A stretch of 15,602 nucleotides of DNA from DASRQK01 sp964401685 (GTDB lineage: Bacteria > Bacteroidota > Bacteroidia > Sphingobacteriales > Sphingobacteriaceae). Both the position numbers and the translations under genes were made by a program. Under the pieces are notes generated by a model. The model saw only the letters and a program-made list of their open reading frames with translations. It was not told the DNA's origin and did no database searches. Of this stretch, positions 6,818-14,088 are shown piece after piece; position 1 is the first letter of the stretch; the number at the start of each line of letters is the position of its first letter. Location: positions 1 through 15,602 of the forward strand of contig CAYNZH010000040.1 in NCBI GenBank assembly GCA_964401685.1, read 5' to 3'.

Positions 6818-9574
6818 ATGAATCGATTTAATAAGTGCGTAGGTCTGTTCCTGTTGCTTTTTTGCCTAGGTCAGTCCGGTCATATACATGCAAGTGCCTT
6901 CCAGGAAACTAGCCCAGGGGACACCATTGTTCCTATTCAAACTGTCGTTGAAAGGACGCAACTCTATTTGGATCATTATCCTATAGAAAAAGTGCACCTG
7001 CATTTTGATAAGCCCTACTATTCTGTAGGCGACACCGTGTGGTTCAAGGGTTATCTGACGAATAATCTTGTACAATACGCACCAAGTGAGATTATGTACG
7101 TAGAGGTGATGAACAGCCGCGATTCACTGATGCAGACCCTGAAGATGCCACTTGTGGGACAGACAGGCAAGGGACAGCTGGTACTAGATCCGCAGTGGTT
7201 CGGGCGGGACAACTACCGTATTCGCGCCTATACCAAGTGGATGGCCAATTTTGAATCCGAGTATTTTTTCAATAAGATAATTCCGGTGGGCGATGTCATT
7301 AACTCCAAATTGCAAACGACTATTGCTTTCCAGGATGAGAGCAATGACCGGGCGGCGAGGTCCGTTGCTGTCCTGCAGTTTCAGGATGCAACGGGGAATG
7401 TTCTAGCCAATCGGAGGGTCAACTGGGAGGTGATATCCAATTTTCAGTCTCTGGATCGTGGGCGGATTGACACCGATGCTATGGGAAATGCGCGTATTAC
7501 GCTCACTGCGAACGACCGTGAGGCTTGGGAAAATGGGCGTTTGTTTCTGTCTGTGCAAGACTCCAGGGGAAGCACGCCTTTGGTTGCCGATTATGCGTTG
7601 AAATCTGCTTTTTTTGATGCGGATGTGCAGTTTTTCCCTGAAGGAGGCGACCTATTGGAGGGTGTTGCAAAGAAGGTGGCTTTTAAAGTCGTGGGAACCG
7701 ATGGGAAAGGACTGGATGTGAAAGGTGAAATTTTGGACAATGATGACCAGGTGGTGACTACCTTTGAGAGTTTGCACGCCGGAATGGGTTATTTTGCGAT
7801 TTATCCCTTGGAAGGTAAATCCTACAGAGCGAGAGTAGCGTTTGAAAATGGCCGCACCAAGGAGGTAGATCTTCCCCCAACGGTCAAACAGGGAATGAAT
7901 TTGATTTTTCATGCCCGAGATAGCAACCATGTTCAGCTCGCCTTGGTCACCAACGAAAGCTATTTGCAGCAAAATATGGGCAACAGCTATTATTTGATGG
8001 CCACTAGCAATGGTTTTCTGGTTTATGGCGCTCAGGCGACCCTGAAAGCCGAATCCATGCTGATCAATATTCCCCTGGAGAGATTGCCTACGGGTTTGAT
8101 GCAGGTAGCCGTCATGACCGATAAGGGTGTTCCTGTAAGCGAAAGGACAATTTTTGTGGAAAACCTGGCACCCTTGCACATAGATATTGCGTTGAATAAG
8201 ACCGAATTTGTCCCTAAGGAGAAGGTGGAGTTGGAGATGGCCGTAACGAATAACGATTCTACATTTATAGGCGTATATTCTATGGCCGTTGTAGATGAGA
8301 GCAAGGTTCCCTATGATGAAAATGACGAGATTACTATACTCAGTAATTTTCTGCTGACTTCCGATTTGAAAGGCTACGTGGAGCGTCCTAACTATTATTT
8401 CAACAGGGAAAACGAAAATAGGATACAGGCTTTGGATGCGTTGATGATGACTCAGGCCTATAAGCGTTTTTCCTACAACAATATGATCAGCGGAATTTAT
8501 CCTGAAGTGGTGTTTCTGCCCGAACAGGGTATAGAAATTTCGGGAATTCTGCGTATGAATGACGGAAAGCCTGTTGCGAATGGAGGCTTACTGCTTTCGA
8601 TCCCGGACAGAAGTTTCCGAACGGATGTCTATACGGATGAATACGGTCGGTTTTCTTTTAAAGGCCTGGTGTTTACGGATTCTTCGCGGGTGACCATCAA
8701 CGCCCGGGGCAATGATAATTACCGCAATATGGTGATCTACGTGGATCAGACTAATTATCCTCTTGTCGATGAAAATCAGCACTGGGCGGATGGAATCCTA
8801 AATATTGAGGTGGCGATGAAGCCCTATCTGAATCATAGCAGGAACATTTACAGGACGGAGCACTTGATCGAGGAGGTTGTGGTCACTGCACCTACGCGGG
8901 CGACGCGAAATCATAGAGAGTATTCTTCCCTCACAGGATTGAGTATGGCCGATCATCAGATTTCGCCTGAGCGGTTGGCTGGCTGTACGAATCTGTTGAT
9001 GTGTTTCCAGACTGTGTTGACCGGTATCACCTACGATACGCAGACGCGCTTATTTTATATTACGCGTGATTACAACGCGGGAGGGAGGATTCCTGTACAG
9101 TTTTTTATGAATGGAATGCCTATAGACGTGGTTTCTATCAATGCCATCAATCCGGCTGATGTAGAAGGGGTAGATATATTTCTGAAAGATGAACTTGGTA
9201 CGGTTAGCCGTATTCACCAGAACAATGGGGTGGTTTCGATTTATACCAAGGAGCAAGCGGCGCCTGCACCTCGGATGTCACTTGCGGAAATCGAACGTAT
9301 GTTGCCTAAAAGCAATGTCATTGATTTGACTCCGCTTGGCTACTTGAAGGAATATACGTTTTATGTTCCGAAATATGATACTCCTGATTCTCAGGCTGTC
9401 AAGGATATTCGTTCTACGGTGTATTGGAATCCAGGTATTGAGACTGGAGATGACGGTAAGTTCAAGGTGGAGTTTTACAATGGGGATGATCGCGGTCCTT
9501 ATAGGATTGTGGTGGAGGGCATGGATGCGACGGGGAATTTCGGTCGGGCTGTGTACCGCTATCATGTGCGTTAG
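6818..9574 (+). CDS. Exported macroglobulin-like protein with TonB-plug region
   Basis: No specific function is known to me. The 918 residues begin with a Sec signal peptide: a hydrophobic core at about 8-19 and an AxA-type site near residue 27. Residues about 57-150 resemble the MG2 domain of alpha-2-macroglobulins (HFDKPYYSVGDTVWFKGYL). More beta-sandwich-like sequence follows to about 560. Residues 571-630 look like a carboxypeptidase-regulatory-like domain (ISGILRMNDGKPV, then YTDEYGRFSFKGL). Residues from 685 (EEVVVTAPTR) to about 815 resemble a TonB-dependent receptor plug, ending in GVVSIYTK. The last 50 (YWNPGIETGDDGKFKVEFY) resemble macroglobulin again. There is no room for an outer-membrane barrel and no CxEQ thioester. 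Such composites are known in Bacteroidota, usually annotated only as plug-domain proteins. Probably periplasmic or outer-membrane associated. The gene stands alone, ending in a strong hairpin. Confidence 0.85.
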   Translation: MNRFNKCVGLFLLLFCLGQSGHIHASAFQETSPGDTIVPIQTVVERTQLYLDHYPIEKVHLHFDKPYYSVGDTVWFKGYLTNNLVQYAPSEIMYVEVMNSRDSLMQTLKMPLVGQTGKGQLVLDPQWFGRDNYRIRAYTKWMANFESEYFFNKIIPVGDVINSKLQTTIAFQDESNDRAARSVAVLQFQDATGNVLANRRVNWEVISNFQSLDRGRIDTDAMGNARITLTANDREAWENGRLFLSVQDSRGSTPLVADYALKSAFFDADVQFFPEGGDLLEGVAKKVAFKVVGTDGKGLDVKGEILDNDDQVVTTFESLHAGMGYFAIYPLEGKSYRARVAFENGRTKEVDLPPTVKQGMNLIFHARDSNHVQLALVTNESYLQQNMGNSYYLMATSNGFLVYGAQATLKAESMLINIPLERLPTGLMQVAVMTDKGVPVSERTIFVENLAPLHIDIALNKTEFVPKEKVELEMAVTNNDSTFIGVYSMAVVDESKVPYDENDEITILSNFLLTSDLKGYVERPNYYFNRENENRIQALDALMMTQAYKRFSYNNMISGIYPEVVFLPEQGIEISGILRMNDGKPVANGGLLLSIPDRSFRTDVYTDEYGRFSFKGLVFTDSSRVTINARGNDNYRNMVIYVDQTNYPLVDENQHWADGILNIEVAMKPYLNHSRNIYRTEHLIEEVVVTAPTRATRNHREYSSLTGLSMADHQISPERLAGCTNLLMCFQTVLTGITYDTQTRLFYITRDYNAGGRIPVQFFMNGMPIDVVSINAINPADVEGVDIFLKDELGTVSRIHQNNGVVSIYTKEQAAPAPRMSLAEIERMLPKSNVIDLTPLGYLKEYTFYVPKYDTPDSQAVKDIRSTVYWNPGIETGDDGKFKVEFYNGDDRGPYRIVVEGMDATGNFGRAVYRYHVR

Positions 9575-9584
9575 GTTTTAGGAT

Positions 9585-9643
9585 CCCCTTTTGGGGCTGA
9601 TTTTTTTCCTTTGGGAAAAATAAAAAATCAGCCCCAAAAGGGG
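9585..9643. terminator. Long bidirectional hairpin, probable terminator
   Basis: Two perfectly complementary 22-base arms, 9585-9606 and 9622-9643, flank a 15-base loop that can itself extend the stem (TTTTCC with GGAAAA). Each strand reads CCCCTTTTGGGGCTGA followed by at least six T, so each direction also has a compact CCCC-TTTT-GGGG hairpin with a U-tract. It sits 10 bases after the stop of the 918-residue protein, between that gene and convergent fabG, a normal place for a shared terminator. The second arm ends one base before the N run, so the element may continue into the gap. Confidence 0.75.
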
Positions 9644-9644
9644 G

Positions 9645-9744
9645 NNNNNNNNNNNNNNNNNNNNNNNNNNNNNNNNNNNNNNNNNNNNNNNNNNNNNNNN
9701 NNNNNNNNNNNNNNNNNNNNNNNNNNNNNNNNNNNNNNNNNNNN
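9645..9744. other. Assembly gap, 100 N
   Basis: The run is exactly 100 N, a conventional placeholder for a gap of unknown length, so its real size is not known. It begins directly after the long hairpin and ends 16 bases before the fabG stop codon. Whether a gene, a repeat or only a few bases are missing cannot be told from the window. Confidence 0.97.
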
Positions 9745-9760
9745 GGGATTGACTTAAGCC

Positions 9761-10504
9761 TTAGAGCATCCCGCCACAGACCGGTAGCACCTGGCCGTTG
9801 ACATAGGCGGAAAGATCCGACGCAAGAAACACGCAGGCATTTGCGACATCCTCAGGCTCGCCCGCGCGCTTGAGCGGTATGGCCTGTTCCCAGCCTGCAA
9901 CAACCTTTGGATCCAGAACCTCGGTCATTTCCGTTTTGATGAAACCCGGAGCGATAACATTGGTACGGATATTCCTGGAACCAAGCTCCTTTGCAATAGA
10001 CTTAGAGAAACCAATAATTCCGGCTTTAGATGCTGAGTAGTTGGACTGACCAGCATTACCCTGAACACCAACGACGGAACTCATATTGATGAAAGAGCCC
10101 CGACGATTTTTCATCATAATCCGGGACGCAGCTTTTGTGACGTTGAAAATAGACTTCAAATTGATATCCAAAACTTGATCCCAGTCGGCCTCAGACATTC
10201 TCAAGAGCAAATTGTCCTTGGTAATACCGGCGTTGTTGACCACTATATCGATGGTTCCAAAATCCTGGACAATCGCGTCGATAAGTTTCTCCGCTTCCTC
10301 AAATTTGGATGCATCAGAACGGTAACCTTTGATTTGGGTGCCATAGGAGCCCAATTCGACTTCCAGGGCCTGACCTTTTTCTACAGACGACAAATAGGTA
10401 AAGGCAACATTAGCACCGTGTTCCGCAAATTTTTCGGCAATTTTCCGTCCAATTCCTTTGGATGCACCAGTAACCAATGCGGTTTTTCCTTCAAGTAGTT
10501 TCAT
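9761..10504 (-). CDS. fabG: 3-oxoacyl-ACP reductase FabG
   Basis: NADPH-dependent reduction of 3-oxoacyl-ACP in the type II fatty-acid elongation cycle; cytoplasmic. From the ATG at 10504 the protein has 247 residues, the usual FabG length. It shows the Rossmann motif TGASKGIG (12-19), NNAG (90-93) and the short-chain-dehydrogenase tetrad N115, S143, Y156 and K160 (YSASK). The sequences MSSVVGVQGNAGQSNYSASKAG (split here by domain, 141-162) and NVIAPGFIKTEMT are FabG-like rather than general SDR. A TTG at 10558 would add 18 residues, but these precede the conserved MKLLEGKTALVTG start and overlap the promoter, so I reject it. No acpP, fabD or fabF is visible nearby. It is divergent from pnuC. 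A paralogous reductase, for instance for polyhydroxyalkanoate or another acyl substrate, is possible. Confidence 0.9.
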   Translation of the reverse strand: MKLLEGKTALVTGASKGIGRKIAEKFAEHGANVAFTYLSSVEKGQALEVELGSYGTQIKGYRSDASKFEEAEKLIDAIVQDFGTIDIVVNNAGITKDNLLLRMSEADWDQVLDINLKSIFNVTKAASRIMMKNRRGSFINMSSVVGVQGNAGQSNYSASKAGIIGFSKSIAKELGSRNIRTNVIAPGFIKTEMTEVLDPKVVAGWEQAIPLKRAGEPEDVANACVFLASDLSAYVNGQVLPVCGGML

Positions 10505-10527
10505 GTTTCGTTTTTGTGATTTAATTA

Positions 10528-10560
10528 CAAATGTGTCGAAATGCCGGGTAATTTCCAAAA
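10528..10560 (-). promoter_or_regulatory. Candidate fabG promoter
   Basis: On the minus strand TTTTG (10556-10560) is followed after 20 bases by CACATTTG (10528-10535), one mismatch from the Bacteroidota TAnnTTTG -7 box with normal spacing. It would give a leader of about 20 bases before the ATG at 10504. This position is why the upstream TTG start is unlikely. Confidence 0.45.
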
Positions 10561-10604
10561 TTATCTCTACATTCGTGTCTTCCTAGAGGTTTTATTGAAC
10601 CAAA

Positions 10605-11225
10605 ATGATTGCAGAGACGTTTAATCTTTTGTGGGAACAGCTGCTCGAGTCCTCACTGTTGGAGTGGATAGGCGTGGGGCTGGCTGTCGCACAGGTTTTA
10701 CTGGCCAAGGCCAACAAGGTACTACTGTACCCCTTTGGAATCGGGAGTGTATTGATCACCATTTATGTCTTATATGGTGCTGGCTTGTATGCCGAGATCT
10801 TGCTGAATCTGTACTACCTGGTCATGAGTATTTATGGGTGGTACTATTGGATACATGGCAAGGATAGGGGCCAGGTGCCTATTACTTATGCAAGTAGACG
10901 GGATTGGTCGATCAGTGTAGGGATTGTGGTTTTGGGTTTTCCATTACTTTATTTTGCTTTAGTTGGCTTTACAGATTCCGATGTACCCTGGATGGATGCC
11001 TGGGTGACCGCAACGGCATGGGCGGGCATGTGGCTGCTTGCTAAGCGGAAGATGGAAAACTGGATCATGCTCAATGTGAGCAATGCGTTTGCAATTCCTT
11101 TACTTTATCACAAGGGGTTGCTGCTATATGCGCTTTTGACCTTATATTTGTTTATTGTTGCCATTTTTGGATATATCGCATGGAGAAAAATAGTGAATAC
11201 ACCGTCCCCGGCCACGAACGCCTGA
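10605..11225 (+). CDS. pnuC: PnuC-family vitamin transporter
   Basis: A small inner-membrane facilitator. Family members take up nicotinamide riboside, and relatives carry thiamine (PnuT) or riboflavin (PnuX); uptake is trapped by intracellular phosphorylation. The 206 residues contain about seven hydrophobic helices, the typical length. Family-like stretches are AKANKVLLYPFGIGS (34-48), NLYYLVMSIYGWYYW (68-82), the DAWVTATAWAGMWLLAKRKMENW region (131-153) and LNVSNAF (156-162), followed by a HKGLLLYALLTLYL helix. No nadR, thiamine kinase or TonB receptor lies nearby to settle the substrate, and I see no TPP- or NAD-type riboswitch in the 100 bases upstream. It is divergent from fabG. The last 46 bases overlap the start of the next gene in another frame. 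Confidence 0.88.
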   Translation: MIAETFNLLWEQLLESSLLEWIGVGLAVAQVLLAKANKVLLYPFGIGSVLITIYVLYGAGLYAEILLNLYYLVMSIYGWYYWIHGKDRGQVPITYASRRDWSISVGIVVLGFPLLYFALVGFTDSDVPWMDAWVTATAWAGMWLLAKRKMENWIMLNVSNAFAIPLLYHKGLLLYALLTLYLFIVAIFGYIAWRKIVNTPSPATNA

Positions 11226-12208
11226 GTGCTGATATTGTTCTCGCGGAGAAGCAGCTTGGGCTGACAGCGCAGCAGCTGGAGGTGATTTATGACCAGAGGT
11301 GGTTCAAGATGTTTGTGCCCCGCTCCCTTGGAGGTTTGGCTTTGGAACTTCCCGAAGCCCTTCGCCTACAGGAGGATCTAGCCTATCTGGATGGGAGTTT
11401 GGGGTGGACGGTTACCCTGTGTGCCGGTGCCGGATGGTTTTCTGGCTTTATGGATCCGGGCATGCTCGAGACAGTTTTCCTCAGGCGTGACTGCTGTCTC
11501 GGTGGCAGTGGTCTGCCGAGCGGGACCGCCGAAAATCTGCCCGGAGAGGGCTATCGGGTCAACGGTACCTGGCGCTATGCGACCGGTGCACCCCACAATA
11601 CGGTTTTCACCGCAAATTGTGTAATCACTCAAAATGGGCAGCCGCTGCTCGATGAAAAGGGGCAGGCACAGGTCCGGTCTTTTTATTTTTACCGAGACGA
11701 AGTTGAGCTAATCGATGACTGGAATACAATGGGCCTACGTGCGACCGGCAGTCATTCCTTTGCGTTGAACCAATATGTGGTCTCTACACATCGCTGTTTT
11801 GATATAGACGCACTGCACCCGTTGATCAATGATCCTATCTACAGGTATCCTTTCGACTTGTTTGCTGAAGTTACCTTGGGGGTCAATCATTTGGGTATGA
11901 TGAGGCGTTTTCTGGATTTTCCCATTGACGGGGTCGGGTCGCAGCGCGTGCAATTAGCGCAGTTGAAAGGGGATTTTTACGAAATGGTGAGCCGTACGTG
12001 GGAAAGCCTTCAGACTTTTGGTCATCTCTCGCCCGACCTAATACAGCAGATGCATTTGAGAACCCGCGCAATGGTGCATCAGGGTCAACTGATGGTTGCA
12101 AAGGGATTTATCAGGTCGGGGATGAAGGGGGCGCAAAACGATTCGGCCATTAATAGGGTCTGGCGGGATTTATTTACGGCCAGCCAGCACCTCATCTTTC
12201 GCGTATAA
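11180..12208 (+). CDS. Acyl-CoA dehydrogenase-fold flavoprotein, possible monooxygenase
   Basis: Resembles the acyl-CoA-dehydrogenase-like flavoproteins, especially the group D flavin monooxygenase branch (HsaA, HpaB or DszC type), which use reduced flavin from a partner reductase. Visible motifs: GTWRYATGAPH (129-139), equivalent to the flavin-contacting W-x-(F/Y)-x-S/T-G strand; WNTMGLRATGSHS (181-193), the domain-junction motif; and NRVWRDLFTASQH (325-337), the C-terminal helix with a His typical of the monooxygenase branch. At 342 residues it is somewhat short; the N-terminal helical domain appears reduced. The only good start is the ATG at 11180, inside pnuC, giving a 46-base overlap and suggesting coupled translation. 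No flavin reductase is in view. ispE starts 18 bases after its stop. The fold is likely, the substrate is unknown, and an acyl-CoA dehydrogenase activity is not excluded. Confidence 0.75.
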   Translation: MEKNSEYTVPGHERLSADIVLAEKQLGLTAQQLEVIYDQRWFKMFVPRSLGGLALELPEALRLQEDLAYLDGSLGWTVTLCAGAGWFSGFMDPGMLETVFLRRDCCLGGSGLPSGTAENLPGEGYRVNGTWRYATGAPHNTVFTANCVITQNGQPLLDEKGQAQVRSFYFYRDEVELIDDWNTMGLRATGSHSFALNQYVVSTHRCFDIDALHPLINDPIYRYPFDLFAEVTLGVNHLGMMRRFLDFPIDGVGSQRVQLAQLKGDFYEMVSRTWESLQTFGHLSPDLIQQMHLRTRAMVHQGQLMVAKGFIRSGMKGAQNDSAINRVWRDLFTASQHLIFRV

Positions 12209-12214
12209 TTTTTG

Positions 12215-12222
12215 TAGTTTTG
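12215..12222 (+). promoter_or_regulatory. Possible -7 box just before ispE
   Basis: TAGTTTTG matches TAnnTTTG exactly and ends 4 bases before the ispE ATG at 12227, so a transcript starting there would have almost no leader. No TTG is seen at the usual -33 distance, and ispE lies in a close same-strand run, so this may be chance. Confidence 0.25.
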
Positions 12223-12226
12223 GGGA

Positions 12227-13039
12227 ATGATTGCTTTTGCCAATGCCAAAATAAATCTGGGTCTTCACGTCTTGAATAAAAGACCTGATGGATACCATAA
12301 TCTGGAAACGGTGTTCTATCCAATTCCCTTATTTGACGTGGTGGAAATGGTCGCCTGCGAGGGTTCGGACGTGCGCTTTTTTTCTTATGGAAAGGAGATT
12401 CCGGGAGAGTCGCAATCTAATCTATGCATTCGTGCCTACGAACTGTTGCGGCAGGATTTTGATTTACCTGCGGTGGAGATTCATTTATTGAAGAATATTC
12501 CTATTGGAGCGGGTCTGGGTGGTGGCTCATCCGACGCTGTCCAGGTGTTGAAAATGGCAAACTCCTTCTTTGACCTGAAAATTTCCGATTCGGTGCTGAC
12601 TCAATATGCACGCGGCTTGGGTGCGGATTGTGCATTTTTCGTTCAGAATATTCCCTGCTTTGGCAGAGGAAAGGGCGATGAGCTTTCTCCGATAGCTATG
12701 GATTTATCCTCTTACAAAATGGTATTACTGACACCCGATATACACGTGTCAACGGCAGATGCCTATGCGTCCGTTAAGCCCGATCCCGGAAGCAAGGGCT
12801 TGGCACATGCTGTGCTTCAGGATCCTGGACTGTGGAAGAACTGTATCTCCAATGATTTTGAGGGACCTATATTTGCTAAGTACCCAGAATTGGCAGGTTT
12901 GAAGAGACGGCTCTACGATGACGGGGCCCTCTATGTTTCGATGAGCGGAAGCGGCCCGAGTATTTTTGCCTTATTTAAGCAAGATTTCCCTTTGAACTTG
13001 GAAAAGTTTGCCTGCAGTATTCACCAATTTGATTTATAA
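12227..13039 (+). CDS. ispE: 4-diphosphocytidyl-2-C-methyl-D-erythritol kinase
   Basis: Phosphorylates CDP-methylerythritol in the MEP pathway to isopentenyl diphosphate, using ATP; cytoplasmic. The 270 residues form a GHMP kinase: the N-terminal ANAKINLGL contains K8, RPDGYHNLETVF follows, the glycine-rich phosphate loop PIGAGLGGGSSDA is at 92-104, the catalytic Asp lies in GLGADCAFF (D134), and the C-terminal MSGSGPSIFALF is the third GHMP motif. Length and motifs are complete. It follows the flavoprotein gene by 18 bases and precedes pyrD by 11, so it is probably co-transcribed with both, without a shared pathway. The start ATG fits the family's N-terminus. Confidence 0.95.
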   Translation: MIAFANAKINLGLHVLNKRPDGYHNLETVFYPIPLFDVVEMVACEGSDVRFFSYGKEIPGESQSNLCIRAYELLRQDFDLPAVEIHLLKNIPIGAGLGGGSSDAVQVLKMANSFFDLKISDSVLTQYARGLGADCAFFVQNIPCFGRGKGDELSPIAMDLSSYKMVLLTPDIHVSTADAYASVKPDPGSKGLAHAVLQDPGLWKNCISNDFEGPIFAKYPELAGLKRRLYDDGALYVSMSGSGPSIFALFKQDFPLNLEKFACSIHQFDL

Positions 13040-13050
13040 ATTTCAACTTC

Positions 13051-14088
13051 ATGTATAAACTGGTAAAACCCTTGTTTTTTTCTTTGGATCCTGAGTCTGC
13101 ACACCATTCGGTCACTTCCGGGTTGCGCACTTTTCACAAAATCTGGGGTGCACCTGCTCTTTTAAGAACTTTTTATTCTCTTAATCATCCGTCGCTTGAG
13201 CGGGAAGTGTTTGGGTTGAAATTTAAAAACCCAGTCGGGTTAGCCGCTGGTTTTGATAAAAATGCTGAGTTTGTCCGTGAACTTTCTTCTTTTGGCTTTG
13301 GCTTTATAGAAATCGGTACGCTGACGCCGAGGCCTCAGGCTGGAAATCCCAAGCCGCGAATGTTCAGGTTGCTTGAGGACCAGGCGCTGATAAATCGCAT
13401 GGGTTTTAATAATAAAGGAGTGGATGTCGCAGCCGCGGAACTGAGCCATCTGAAAGACAGGAAGGGGATTTTAATAGGGGGTAATATTGGGAAAAACAAG
13501 GATACACCCAATGATCGTGCCGTCGAGGATTATATTTATTGCTTTAATGCGCTTTTTGATGTTGTTGATTACTTCGTAGTGAATGTAAGCTCGCCTAACA
13601 CGCCGGGGCTGAGAGACTTGCAGGAAAAAGGGCCGTTACTGGAAATTTTGAATGCACTGCAACAGCGGAATGAAAAACAAGCTGTGAAAAAACCGATTTT
13701 ACTCAAGATTGCACCGGATTTGACGAATAGCCAATTGGACGATATTGTGGACATTGTGCTGGAGTCTAAAATTGCCGGAGTGATTGCGACCAATACTACG
13801 ATCTCGCGAGAGGGCTTGAATAGCAGCCACAGACTGGTGGCGGAAACAGGTGGGGTGAGCGGAAAACCGGTGGGTAAACGCTCGACGGAAGTCATTAGGT
13901 ATCTCGCAGAACGTTCTGGTCGCGCATTTCCCATCATTGGGGTAGGCGGCATTCATAGCGGTGATGATGCGCTGGAGAAACTCCGCGCCGGAGCCTCTTT
14001 GGTCCAAGTGTATACAGGTTTTATCTACGAAGGGCCAGCCCTGATCAAAAATATCTGCAAGTCACTGATCGGCGCGCAGCCCGACTAA
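13051..14088 (+). CDS. pyrD: Dihydroorotate dehydrogenase, class 2 (quinone-dependent)
   Basis: Oxidises dihydroorotate to orotate in pyrimidine synthesis and passes electrons through FMN to the membrane quinone pool. The 345 residues begin with the short helical extension of class 2 enzymes (YKLVKPLFFSLDPESAHH, residues 2-19), which binds the inner-membrane face. The barrel has NPVGLAAGFDKNAE (60-73), GTLTPRPQAGNPKPRMFRL, NRMGFNNKG, GGNIGKNKDT (143-152), NVSSPNTPGLR with the catalytic Ser at 181, LKIAPDLT, ATNTT, GGVSGKPV and GVGGIHSGDDA. A Ser rather than Cys base and the N-terminal helices mark class 2. It is the last gene of the rightward run, and its TAA overlaps the stop of the convergent macroglobulin gene. 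Confidence 0.96.
   Translation: MYKLVKPLFFSLDPESAHHSVTSGLRTFHKIWGAPALLRTFYSLNHPSLEREVFGLKFKNPVGLAAGFDKNAEFVRELSSFGFGFIEIGTLTPRPQAGNPKPRMFRLLEDQALINRMGFNNKGVDVAAAELSHLKDRKGILIGGNIGKNKDTPNDRAVEDYIYCFNALFDVVDYFVVNVSSPNTPGLRDLQEKGPLLEILNALQQRNEKQAVKKPILLKIAPDLTNSQLDDIVDIVLESKIAGVIATNTTISREGLNSSHRLVAETGGVSGKPVGKRSTEVIRYLAERSGRAFPIIGVGGIHSGDDALEKLRAGASLVQVYTGFIYEGPALIKNICKSLIGAQPD

Noticed and set aside
7652..8179. 175-codon minus-strand frame inside the 918-residue gene
   Set aside because: Shadow of the real gene; the translation resembles no protein family.
10505..10558. 18-residue N-terminal extension of FabG from a TTG
   Set aside because: It overlaps the candidate promoter and precedes the conserved FabG start; 247 residues from the ATG is the family length.
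10505..10604. Riboswitch upstream of pnuC (TPP or NAD type)
   Set aside because: I could not find the conserved core elements, and the 100-base region also contains the fabG promoter, leaving little room.
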